From the NCBI GenBank assembly GCA_033964015.1, contig CM066918.1, positions 30,604,595 to 30,668,594 on the forward strand: DNA of 64,000 nt. Direction: 5' to 3'. A model generated the notes under the pieces. The model did no database searches. It saw only the letters and a program-made list of their open reading frames with translations, and was not told where the DNA came from. A program made the translations under genes and the position numbers. Source of the stretch: Scolanthus callimorphus (taxonomy: Eukaryota; Cnidaria; Anthozoa; Actiniaria; Edwardsiidae). Shown here one piece after another: positions 37,001 to 48,456 of the stretch (within the stretch, counting starts at the first letter, position 1; each line of letters begins with the position of its first letter).

Positions 37001-40000
37001 GCTGATCTGGAAAAGCTTTTCAAGTGCCTGGAGGTTAGTTGGTCAAGGACAGGTTTTGAAATGGAAGAAAAATGCATGATTGATAAAGAGCTGATGCATA
37101 AAAGCCATTGTTGCGGAATCCTCTTTACCGATGTGCCTAATTTCCGGTACGTGCAATTTTCACAAGTAATTTCATTATTTCCTCTATCATTTAAAGAGCA
37201 AGCCAGCCAATGTATCCGACTTTGGGTTGGTTACTCTAGTGATGGGGTATGGCAAGAGACTCGCCGAGCTTTACAGGATTAACCCAAAGAACGTGAACGA
37301 GTCAGGAATTGTATTCAATGACCATTTTGGTAAGTATGATTGAGAACAAACTGTGAAGGTAAAGCAGGTAGAGGTAGAGCAGAGATAGTGTGGGAGTGAA
37401 GGGTAGCGGCGAAGGTTAGGAAACGAAACACATGCACATACACACGCTGGAGCTGGAGCTGGAGCTGGAGCTGGAGCTGGAGCTGGAGCTGGAGCTGGAG
37501 CTGGAGCTGGAGCTGGAGCTGGAGCTGGAGCTGGAGCTGGAGCTGGAGCTGGAGAAAAAGGCAGAGGAAGAGGGAGAGGGGAGGTAGTGTAATAAGGGGA
37601 AGAGACAGGGATAGAGGGGAAGTATGTAGAGGCAGAAGAAGACGTTGGAACTGGATGTAGATGTAGAGTTCTTGGAGGAGGCTGGAGCTGGAGCTGGAGG
37701 AAAAGGCAGAGGAAGAGGGAGAGGGGAGGTAGTGTAATAAGGGGAAGAGACAGGGATAGAGGGGAAGTATGTAGAGGCAGAAGAAGACGTTGGAACTGTT
37801 GAATGTAGATGTAGAGTTCTTGGAGGAGGCAGAGGCGGAGGCGGAGGCGGAGGCGGAGGCGGAGGCGGAGGCGTGATGCGTGATGCGTTATTTCGTGGCT
37901 TTAGTTTGATTTACGTTGCTTTAAAGCTCTTTTTTGTCCACTAGCTTTCAGTGGTGTACCGCTTGATGCCTTTATAAATGATACCACCATGCGCTACCTC
38001 AACCTCCCCAATTACTCCGACCCTGATCACTTCACGGGGAAATGGCAACAGTGGAGAGACGAAATTAAGATACCCTTGGCTGCCGTGCGTGCAAAAGGTA
38101 ATGCCATACGATTATTTAATGTCCAAACTTATATAGAACCTTCATCTGTTCTATTATACACCTTATACGTATAAGAGAAACGCAACGGATCATGGGGACA
38201 ATTTGCTTTTTTCAAAGAAACGTTTGACCATTCTTCAGGTTTGGGATTCCTCTTCAACAAACCCTTTTTTCCTGTCCGTCTCTTTTCACTGTATTTTGAT
38301 TTTCTTTCTGCGTCCTTTCCCGTGTTGCCAAGCTTTGCACTTCTGATATAGAGTCAGTCCTGATGTAATGTCATTATATTTTTGTAGGTGTGTACCATGT
38401 CTCGGCCGTGTGGTCAGTGTTTTCAGATCTCGTCAAAGTTGTACCTTTAATGCTTCATGAGATTCAAACAGATTACAATGCGTAAGTCAAAACTTTAGTA
38501 GATTGCTAGCAGTTCCTACTTTAACGAGAGTCCGTAACCCGTTCGGGGTTTTCCTCGGCATTGCGAACTACAGTAAAAACCCGCATAAAAGAACAGGTGT
38601 TTTGGAGATTAAGGCTGATTTTGTTCTTGTATATTGGGTGTTTTCTGCAAAATCAGCCTGAAAATGTTCTTAAGGTGTTCTTAAAATTGTTTCTGCATAC
38701 ACTACCAACAGTCAAATAAAGAATGTCAAGTCTAAAAACAATTGATAAATGCACCCTGGAATTCCCCATCCAGTACCGGTAACTGTTGTAGAACTCTGTG
38801 TGCAATGGTCAGCACATTATATTGATCTACTCGGTACTCAACCACAGTGGTTTACTGTACTCGAACCCAAGTGGCAGCTATTTTTTTATACAATTTTCAT
38901 TTTTCAGGCTGCATGTGTTCTTATGTCTAAGGTACCTTTTTGACCAAATTTCAGCCTGAGTGTTCTTAATCCACTTGTTCTTTTATGCGGGTTTTTACTG
39001 TATCGCCAAAGTAGGACTGCTAGCATACAATATCAGTTTTTTTTATCACGCCACGGGAAATACAGCCAATAAGAATGTCGGAAAGCAGTTGTATATTCGT
39101 CAGTATTCGACTCAACCTTCCCGTCCCTGTAATTTCTCCAGCGTGGTATAAATATTTAGGCAATGATTTCTCGAGGCACACCATGGAATGTGTCAGCATT
39201 TGTTTTATTTGTTTTATACCACAACAGAAAGGCAAAAACTAAAACAAAAACAGCGCGCAGTCAATTCATGGGTTCCTTTTACGCGCGCGTGATAATTTTA
39301 TGTACCCTGGCTGAGAGCCAATCAGAATTCGAGAAACGCGCGCGTTGTGATAACGTTTGAGCGAGTTTTATTTCTCCTCGTAGGATGATTGCGGAGTCCG
39401 ACCTGAACGAGCTGTACGTTGACAACATGGGTAACCTTATCACCACCAAGAAATACCCGGACCGCGTCATCAACTCGGCCTTGTTCAGCCTAACGTTTTA
39501 CCCTTACCTTGACGAGTTGTCTCATCCTCTACTTATCACCCTCAGACACAAAAAGGTACGCTATGGAATACAGGTAACGACTTGCATGTCTGAGCTACAG
39601 GGGCGTCTGTGACTGTGACCCCCTTTTTAGAAGAAAAGTACAGCAAACATTGAGACAAAAATTGAAAAACTGGAAAGGAGCACTATACATTTGTACAGAA
39701 GTGATCCCCCTTTCTCAAATCCTGGCTATGCCCCTGAGCTAGGAAGTCAGTCTTTGGGATTACGTTGGTCGAAATGGTATGCACACAGTGAATATAACAT
39801 GCAAAATCTAGTGCAGGGTACAGTAACTCTTCCTCATCTTACATCTAATGAAACTCTTCCTCATCATCAAGTGAAAACGACAACAAAGTATATCAATTTG
39901 CTTTCTAGGGCTCTTTAGCACACGAAGTTGTTGTTGTTTGGCGATCCTTTTCATGAGACTTTTCATCATAAACACCATCATCATCATCGTATTATTATTA

Positions 40001-43000
40001 ATTTTATTTCATTCCACGTCTGTTGCCATGTGATATCTACAGGTTGAGGATTATGAACAGCCTCGATGTGTGTATTGGGATACAATGAAAAGGTAAGAAA
40101 CCTCTTGGTAATTATTGTCTTTGAAACGCAAATAAAATAACGGATATTGCTTCAAAATATAGGCGCTAAGAAGTTCTTTACTCAGGGGCTACAGGTACCT
40201 TAGGTGGAAATGTGCACTCCATTATAGTTGCACTCACATATATCTGTTTACTTTAATAAATGTCCTTCAAACGTCAAAGCTCTATCTCCAGGAATGACTG
40301 CATCGGATTTTTGATAGGTTGTTGGTCTCGTCGCAGCAGCCCAGCCTAGGTCTGAAAAGTGCTTCTTGTTAATGCATTTGTTTCGACACCGCTGCAAATA
40401 AGCTCAGTGCAATTGCTTTTTCATGTTAATTCCTTCCTGAAAAGAGAAATTAAAGGTTTATTGGTGAGTTTAAATTTTGCTTTGATTGGTATTCTCTTGT
40501 AGTCAGTTTCGGTCCGATGGATGCGAGGTTCATGAGACCAACTCGACGCACACTGTCTGTGCATGTACCAAAGGCAGCAACTTCGCGGTGGCTATGAAAG
40601 CCAAAATGATTGTAAGTCTGCAAGGTCTACTAGTCATAACCAATGGTTATGCTGTGCTATTTTGTGTGGAGGACAGCTAGCAATATACTTGGATAGAGAG
40701 ATAAATAGGTTGTTTAATTTCATAAAAACGTTGCATTTATAATAAAACCGAATTGCGTTATATACATAGTAAAATTTTAAAAATGCTTATTTAAAAGTCC
40801 ATGGGTTCATGCACTATTACGCATGAGGCCATGAGGCTCGAAGGACATTCGCCAAAGAGCATCAGTCATTACGTTGATCAGAAAATGAGCTGATTTAGAT
40901 CCCCCAAAGATGGAGTATCATCCAGAACCCTATTCCCCCGTCTGATGTAACAGTAATGTACTGAGTTAAGAGTAAAGTTATGCTGAAGGCGTCCGTACTG
41001 AGCCACCTTAAATCCTTGCCAACAGGTGGATAGTAGTGACCGAGAAGCTGTCGTTACCGTCGCGCTGGTACTGAATACGATTTCTCTGGTGGCCCTGCTT
41101 ATCTGCGCAATTGCCATCATTGTGATTGGGTAGGTTTAACGTGTTTCTCATTGGAATTGAGACAATAAATATCTGTCCACTTCTAAATTTCCCTATATCG
41201 CCTTCGATGTACAATTTGGAAGCCCTCTGTGAAAATCAGCTTCCTTAAACAAGGTTTACTCTTAGTTATTCACCTGAAAGATTTCAGCTATAAAGTAAGC
41301 GCGAAGAGAGCGTGAAACGTCTTTTCCAATATAAGCGGAATTGCTCATGGTTGAAATTGAAAATGCACTTAAAGGGGCTCTCTCACGCTTGCTGGCCACT
41401 TCTCTGACAAGAAAGTAGCTCAAATCGCAATCCAATTCCATCCTCTTGATAACAGGTCAAAACAACCTAGAATTGCATTTGTCTAACACTTGAAAGGTTT
41501 GTCTATAAATCTGGAGGATTATTTTGATTACTACGGGCAAATGTACACGTGTTTTCACGGATACAATTTTACCTATTTTAAGTCCACGGTGGACGAATAT
41601 TAAGCGTGCGAGTGCCCCTTTAATGTAGGAGAGACGCCAAATTGAAGTAACGTTTATTTTGGTGTATATTAGACCCTGTATTAAGTGCATACTACTTGCA
41701 TGTCTCACGCAGTAAAACTGAGGAGCAGCAGTACGCAGAATTGCAATAGCGCTTCGTGTCCGGCTCGAAGGACCACCTCGCGTAGATTATAGCAAACTTT
41801 GACTCTAGTCTTCACTCTGAAAAGGCATCAGAGATGGAGAATGAGTTGAAAAATTATACCGCCGTGAATATAAGTGTAGGGACGGCAACTAACGGCAGTT
41901 TTGGTTTGATACGTTCTTCCGTTACAGGTATTATCACGTTGATAACATGCGCATTGCCTTAAACCTCGATATGGCACTGCTTCTCAGTCACGTGGTCTTC
42001 TACATCGGGATCCCTTCAAGCTCGGCACATGTAAGTCATCCCGAAATGTAAATACGTAGGTAAGCTCGCGCTGTAGATAATTAGTTTCATGGCAATTATT
42101 AAAAGGGTCGGGAAGACGAGAGATCGGCTCTACCATGGCAACACTACTATGTCAAGCCCAGATTACATTTTCTTCATGGGGAAAACCAAATATTTGTGAC
42201 AATGAAATATTTTCAGCGGCTGTCTGTAGTTAATCGATATGTAATAACTAGTAGAGTTACTGGCATCGCGTCTACTTTCCTGAATTTATCCTCAGCGTCC
42301 TCCTTTATTGGATGATCGTTTCTCAGACCATTTCGCAGTTCCCAAATTGCTGCGTCACACCGAGACTACCAAGGCTGACCCGGCACTGATAAAGATCTTC
42401 ATTCTCTTGGTTTGCAAATCAGTCCTTTTATAATGCTAACGAGATTCACGTCCCTATAACAGTGCAAAGTCGACCGGGTTCAAACAAAGGCTGTTGCGCA
42501 ACAGTGAAATGGAGTATCCCCGAGTGCCATAGCCTGCGAGTTGGCTCTCTTTCTCTCTTTTTTTTTTTGGCGCGCGGGATTACTGCGCCACAGGAATACC
42601 ACGCACCAAAACAAATATATATCCGGAAATAAAACTACAGGAGCGCCGGCTCGGGAGCCACAAGTGTCATCCGCGTTGATTTTTCGGTACAATTTCTTGT
42701 CTCTTTACTTTAGTACCATTCGGATCCAGCCACGTGCGAGGTGATCTCAATCCTCGTACACCTGTTCCAGTTGGCCGCGTTGACCTGGTTGCTCATGGAG
42801 GGCTTACATTACGTGTCCAAATTCAAGAAGATTTTTAACCCGGAAAACGCCCAGCCTTGGTTCATTTATTGCGCAGTGGGGTGGGGTGAGTAAAAACGTT
42901 GCCCTTCTTTTAACTGTATCGCATTTTAGAGGCGCTTGTGTCGTCGTTGAGAATCGACGAGTAGGATTGTCAAATACCAAATTTCATATTCGAGTCCTTT

Positions 43001-45822
43001 GGTGGTTAAAGTGACCCATTCGAGAGGCACAGACAGGTTGCAGACTGGACAGGTAAACGCAAGTCTTGATTCTGGTAGCGGTTCTACTTCCCATCGCTTG
43101 TGCCGAAGGCGATTCTCCTCTGCCTTACACCGTCTCTCCTTCTCAAAATGGCCGATACCCTCAAAGGCTGCTTTTGCCAACCAGACCTGTTCAGAGCGGG
43201 CGCTTTCCAAGGGCCAAGGCGCTTGTGTATTAAGCTATTATCGACTGTAATATGATGCACGGTATTAATCATCAAGCTCACTATTCATTCCATAACAAGC
43301 ATATCTCGGTCATCAAAAGTTCGTATCGTTATCTATTTCATTTGCTTTCAACTCAGGGGTCCCAATCGCATTTGCCGCGGCATGTGCTGGCTACACTTAT
43401 CCACACTTTGGTACTCCAAAGATTAATGAGTTGTAAGTGATATCCATGCACTATTTCCATTCCAAACGCTTTCCCTTTTCCCAAAACTCTGCAATTTGAT
43501 GTTCTGTTCAAATATTTTGCTGTATCATCTTGGCTTCACGCAGCATCTTTTTGCGATATATCTTTTTCAGTTGTTGGCCCTCTATCCGGGGAACACAAGC
43601 TTGGTATTTCGGGGCACCCATGCTGATCCTTGCCATTGTAAGTGTTCTCGGAGTGACTAATGGCATTGACAGGGCCGTAGTCAGAGAAAATCTGACGGAG
43701 GCAAACTCATTTGAACTGTTTTATCTTAACTTAAGCGCGGTACACACTAGCGACATCACGACATAAGCGCGCGCGCCCTTATGCTCTTTTATGTTCAAGT
43801 GTGAATGGTTTGACATAACGACATAACGACATAAGCTCGACAAATAACACAGTGTTCTGTTGTCGTGTTCACAGTTGAACCTGATGGTACGCGCAGTGGT
43901 ACTGAAGGAAGTTGTGACTTGGAAAGGAGACCCAGATGACATCGACATTGAGAGAACAAGGTAATTGTATTGGATAATATATCTGCGCCGACTCACTCCT
44001 ATTATAGAGGAAACAAAGGAGAACGAGATGATATCGATATTAAGGACAAGGTATCTATTGCGAGTGTGACACCCTGTGGCGACGCGCATTTCCCTTTCGT
44101 CGCCATTTCAGTCATTTCTGCGAACCGTCGATGCCTCGATCTACAGAAAGACTGTAGAAAGGTCGTTGCCAATTTTGATCCCGTAGGACAATTAGTCATC
44201 AAAGCGAATTACACATGACTGTAGTGAAACTAATTGCAAAGTGATTACACCAATTCTGAATAAAACCTATAGGAGTAATGGGGATTGGGCAGTAATTACA
44301 AGTAATTGCGAATTGCTCACGACAGTCATCGAAATCTGCTCTACCATTCATAATAGCCTCTTCTATAGATGTTAATGAAATAATATACAAATATAATTAA
44401 AAAGCCTCCCACGCACTGCGAATTCCCTCGTAGCGCACTGGTTAGGGCTTGGGTTTTGGAAAGGAAAAATTGCTGCGGTGACTAACTCGTACAAGACGCT
44501 ATGGGAAAGTACCGCCAGGGGGAAACAAAGGCCGAGCCCAGCCCTTCTTCCTTCAAGTGAGTGATGCTACAGATACTCATACAGGCTACTTCAATTCCAC
44601 GTCCCTTGTCTTTCTCTAGGCACCGCCTTGTGAGTTTTATCATCCTGCTCCCTTTCGTCATCTTGACATGGCTGTTTGGGGTACTTTCCACCAACTACTC
44701 AGAGGACAAGGTCTACCATTACCTCTTCATCGTGTTTTACACTCTGCAGGTAAGTGAAGGAGTTCTGAATACAGTCCGGTGCCACAGTGTGCGCCCAGGA
44801 ACTGTTCCAGTTTAAAGGCAGGCTTTTCATTAGCTGCGTCAGCCTTGGAGGACTTCTTTTGAAGTTAGATAGCTCTGCATGAGCTGGTGGGATTCCCCTG
44901 GCGGAGTTTCAAGTTTTGTCCTCAAATACACTAACGTGGGACCTTGGGATTCGCCGGAGCAGACCCACTCTTTTATGAGTCTTTTATGGACTTGTCGGCC
45001 ACCAATCTTCTTTCTCAAAATAACGCAATTGCACACTGCGGGGTGTGCGACTGACATGGTATTCTTCACATTGCAGGGCATCCTGGTGGCTGTGTTTTAT
45101 TGCGCAAAGAACAATGAGGTAATAAGACTTGCTTAGGGCGTAGCATCCATGAGGCGTGTCTCTTTTAACACTGTCCTGTTAAAAGCCCTTGCAGCCATTT
45201 CTTTGTTTATTGTTTTCATTTGATATTAGATCACGAATTCCGTGTAATAATATCGGAATAATCATCTATAAACAACGTTTAATGCTTGATTTACCGAGTT
45301 TAATCAAAATATTGCACCACATAAGTCAGCCGATGGAAATGGGTGTTCTCTGACTCCCCCGACACTCTTCTTAACGCATTCTGTTGGAGATAGCAGGCAT
45401 ACAATAAATGAAATACGCATTCTGTTGGAGATAGCAGGCATACAATAAATGAAAATGAAATAGCAAATTATAGGGAAAATGTCAATTCACTTTTATATGC
45501 ATATTCCGAATACTACTCATTCTTCCTTTGACTTTTAAATTCTCGCAGCTGTGGGACTTCCATCGTGAGCGAAAGGAAGCGAAATTGAAGGAGAAGGTAA
45601 AGACATGATGCATTTCCTCACTCGTTGCGGGCTGATCTAGGGGGTGACTAGAGGGACCTGTGTAGAGCGTAACTTTTTCACAGTCAAACGAAATCTGGTC
45701 TATTGGTAATCCCGTGATCGTCAAAATTGTCATTCGTAGATTGCTGTGGGAGGTAACCCGCTTGTAATTGTTTTTTTATTTCTTTCCAGAATGCCGTCTT
45801 CCACTTCCAGTATATTCCATGA
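34092..45822 (+). CDS. Gene C: adhesion-type GPCR with atypical GPS (spliced)
   Basis: Twenty-one coding exons give 681 aa: 34092-34121, 34228-34261, 34924-35208, 36800-36882, 36992-37033, 37197-37329, 37945-38097, 38388-38481, 39384-39555, 40043-40092, 40503-40611, 41026-41129, 41928-42030, 42714-42885, 43357-43432, 43571-43637, 43875-43960, 44620-44749, 45077-45118, 45549-45596, 45790-45822. All phases agree. Order: signal peptide (MWLLGIMIVLVSGSIA), Ser/Thr/Pro-rich stalk to about residue 117, a Cys-containing linker, a GAIN-like region, the GPS (C351 to M390), seven helices (about 402-650) and a charged tail. TM3 has LAALTWLLMEGLHY, TM6 has ILTWLFGVL, and the conserved Cys pair is in ATCEV and FCWPS. 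It is a cell-surface receptor of the adhesion class; its ligand is unknown. The GPS reads KGS where HLT/HLS is usual, so self-cleavage is doubtful. No other adhesion domain is recognised. Confidence 0.87.
37447..37554 (+). repeat. CTGGAG hexanucleotide microsatellite
   Basis: Eighteen uninterrupted copies of CTGGAG lie in gene C intron 6. Shorter CTGGAG and GGCGGA runs follow at about 37681 and 37829-37872. Confidence 0.95.
37555..37872 (+). repeat. Direct duplication of a purine-rich block
   Basis: A purine-rich block of about 125 bp starting AAAAGGCAGAGGAAGAGGGA is present twice, near 37555 and 37700, almost identical. Each copy runs to GTAGAGTTCTTGGAGGAGG. It was probably generated along with the adjoining microsatellite. 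Confidence 0.85.
38569..39002 (-). mobile_element. Tc1/mariner-type MITE (copy 2)
   Basis: The same TA-CAGTAAAAACCCGCATAAAA ends as 2107-2556, inserted in the opposite orientation in gene C intron 8. The interior matches copy 1 with many substitutions, so neither insertion looks recent. Confidence 0.8.
41369..41623 (+). mobile_element. TTAA-flanked MITE (copy 2), gene C intron 12
   Basis: It is equal in length and orientation to 21280-21534, with TTAA on both sides and AGGGGCTCTC / GAGTGCCCCT ends. The two copies differ at few positions, so the family was active fairly recently. Confidence 0.87.
42926..43205 (-). mobile_element. LINE 3' end remnant with broken zinc finger
   Basis: Reading on the minus strand, residues such as VWLAKAAFEGIGHFEKERR and KAEENRLRHKR followed by CPVC resemble the C-terminus of many LINE reverse transcriptases, which end in a CCHH finger. 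The frame shifts after CPVC: the continuation CASRMGHFNHQRTR lies in another frame. It sits in gene C intron 14, opposite to the gene. Confidence 0.6.
43735..43874. repeat. Diverged MITE next to gene C exon 17 acceptor
   Basis: The sequence GTACACACTAGCGACATCAC and later CGACATAACGACATAAG matches the element at 61930-62148. Its right end, around TGTCGTGTTCACA, overlaps the intron acceptor used by exon 17. The boundaries are uncertain. Confidence 0.45.
45376..45451 (+). repeat. Tandem duplication of about 41 bp
   Basis: CGCATTCTGTTGGAGATAGC followed by AGGCATACAATAAATGAAA is present twice head to tail in the intron before gene C exon 20. Confidence 0.9.
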
Positions 45823-46256
45823 TAGGCTTAACAGCGTTCCGAATTGCACCAGCACTTCACAATGAACTACACGAAGATCTCGTCCTCCACGTACTTCGGC
45901 CAAACTTACCTTCACTTTCGACACTTTGAGGGTATCCATACCACCGAGAATCAAGCCTAGAAAACGATATAAGCATGGCCTCTAGAATGCACGTAGTTTG
46001 TCTACGAAGCATAAACTGTTCACTTGTCATACCCGACAGAAATGTAGCCTGTGACGCAAGCGTTCCCGCGTAGTTTTACTAGGCATACCTGCCAACTCTC
46101 TATTCCCGGGAGTCTCCAGTTTTTTTTTTTTAAATCAAATCTCCCAGTCTCCAGGTTAAAGCATCAAATCTCCCGGATTTTTCAACATATTAATCAGGCA
46201 GGGCAAAATTGAAAAGTCAACCGAAGTCCGCGCCATCGCCGCAAAGATCGGAGGAG

Positions 46257-46388
46257 TAGCCTGCGTAGCGGCTCTAAAAGGGAAGGGGAGGGAGTCGGGG
46301 CGAGCGAAACCCTTGCGGCCCGCGCTATTTCCGGTTTTCGCTCGCCCCGACTCCCTCCCCTTCCCTTTTAGAGCCGCTACGCAGGCTA
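46257..46388. mobile_element. Mutator-like MITE with 9-bp target duplication
   Basis: The 132-bp element begins TAGCCTGCGTAGCGGCTC and ends with its complement. Both sides carry TCGGAGGAG (46248-46256 and 46389-46397). The TAGCCTGC terminus is shared with 59291-59520. Confidence 0.9.
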
Positions 46389-46823
46389 TCGGAGGAGAGG
46401 TCGCCGGTCGGACGTTTTCCTGAAGGGATTCAGAAAGGTTTCGGGAAAGACTCGGGGAAACGAGATGTTCCGACGAATTCCCCAGATGTTCAGAATTTCT
46501 GAGGCTAGGAGAAAAGCGATGAAAGTTTCGCGTCGAGCTCTCGCCTGACCACAAAAACTACAAGGGAACGCTTACTCTACGTACTGTAGAACACAGTTTG
46601 CAAGTGTCATAATTGACTGGAATGAGCCCTAGCGCACCGAGGATTTGATATATTTTGCTCTACAACGCAGAAAACCGTTTGCATGTCATTACTGAATGAA
46701 ATGAATTCCGCGCACCCACAGATGCGATCTCTCGACCGACAGGGGCGCACGCAGGATTTTAAGGGCTGCAGGCCCAGCCAGGGGCACACAATATGCAAGC
46801 GATAAATAATGACGGGTCCCTTT

Positions 46824-48456
46824 ATAGCGGAGCTCCCGCGGGCGCCGAAGGCGCCCGCGTGCGGAGCCCCATAGCTACATGCAGGAGAAAAAGGAACAAA
46901 TAAAAGTGTATATGCATCGAACGATTCTGTCATGGACTTCCGGTTTGTGCGTTCGTTCGTCCGTTCGTTCGTTCGTTCGTTCGTCCGGAATGACGTCATC
47001 GAAACTAGAAAAATCAATATCTCAAGAAGGCAACATCGATAGGTGACCAAACTTGGGTAAAGTTATTCTGGAGGCAAGGGGGGTGCACTACCAAGGTCAC
47101 GTGACATGACGTCATCGATGACGTCATCAAAACTAGAAAAGTCAATATCTCAAGAAGGCAACATCGCTAGGTGACCAAACTTGGGTAAAATTATTGTGGA
47201 GGTAAGGGGGGTGCACCACCAAGGTCACGTGACATGACGTCATCGATGACGTCATCGAAACTAGAAAAGTCAATATCTCAAGAAGGTAACATCGCTAGGT
47301 GACCAAACTTGGGTAGAGTTATTTTGGAGGCAAGGGGATTGCACCACCAAGGTAACGTGACATGACGTCATCGATGACGTCCTCAAAACTAGAAAAGTCA
47401 ATATCTCAAGAAGGCAACATCGCTAGGTGACCAAACTTGGGTAAAAATATTTTGGAGGTAAGGTGGATGCACCAGCAAGATCACGTGACATGACGGCATC
47501 GATGACGTCATCAAAAGTAGAAAAGTCAATATCTCAAGAAGGCAACATCGCTAGGTGACCAAACTTTGGTAAAGTTATTTTGGAGGTAAGGGGAGTGCAC
47601 CACCAAGGTCACGTGACATGACGTCATCGATGACGTCATCAAAACTAGAAAAGTCAATATCTCAAGAAGGCAACATCGCTAGGTGACCAAACTTGGGTAA
47701 AGTTATTTTGGAGGCAAGGGGAGTTCACTTCCAAGGTCACGTGACATGACGTCACCGATGACGTCATCAAAACTAGAAAAGTCTATATCTCGAGAAGGCA
47801 ACATCGCTAGGTGACCAAACTTGTGTAAAATTATTTTGGACGCAAGGGGGTGCACTACCAAGGTCACGTGACATGACGTCATCGATGACGTCATCAAAAC
47901 TAGAAATGTCAATATCTCAAGAAGGTAACATCGCTAGGTGAACAAACTTGGGTAAAGTTATTTTGGAGGCAAGGTGGGTGCACAAACAGGGTCACGTGAC
48001 ATGACGTCATCAAAACTAGAAAAGTGAATATCTCAGGAAGGCAACATCGCTAGGTGACCAAACTTGGGTAAACTTATTTTGGAGGCAAGGGGGATGCACT
48101 ACCAAGATCACGTGACATGACGTCATCGATGACGTTATTAAATCTAGAAAAGTCTATATCTCGAAAAGGCAACATCGCTAGGCGAACAAACTTGGGTACA
48201 GTCGAGAAAACATCCGGAGTATGTTGGTATGGAGCTCTTTGAAATGCAACATAAAAAAATCTGAATTTGCAAGTATGGCAATGGAGAACACGAATGTTTC
48301 TGTAGCAAGTGACGTCGCGACAAGTCACATTATTAATCTTTTGCAGGACTTATAATTTTCCCTAGCCTAGGCCCAACAAGATAGGTAAACGCACCCTTTT
48401 ATAAAAATATGTAACCGGGAGCTCCGCTTTTAGCCAGTGGCTAAATCTATATATTA
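46824..48456 (+). mobile_element. Long AGCGGAGCTCC element containing a satellite
   Basis: The left end ATAGCGGAGCTCCCG and right end GAGCTCCGCTTTTAGCCAGT match the termini of the short copy at 1818-2091. Between them are a (CGTT)n-like run near 46950 and the 128-bp array. No transposase frame is visible, so it is probably non-autonomous. Confidence 0.7.
46991..48205 (+). repeat. 128-bp satellite with TGACGTCA palindromes
   Basis: Units begin with a CTAGAAAAGTCAATATCTC block at 47004, 47132, 47260, 47388, 47516, 47644, 47772, 47899, 48015 and 48143, about 9.5 copies. Most carry TGACGTCAT-CGA-TGACGTCA, a perfect palindrome with two cAMP-response-type sites, next to GGTCACGTGAC, which holds a CACGTG E-box. 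The unit starting at 48015 lacks 12 bp of the palindrome. Confidence 0.92.

Noticed and set aside
44410..44490. tRNA-like A box (TAGCGCACTGGTTAGGGC) in gene C intron 17
   Set aside because: No B box or cloverleaf follows. It may be a scrap of a SINE but cannot be called.
46156..46554. 132-codon minus-strand frame
   Set aside because: It crosses the Mutator-like MITE at 46257-46388 and has no recognisable domain.
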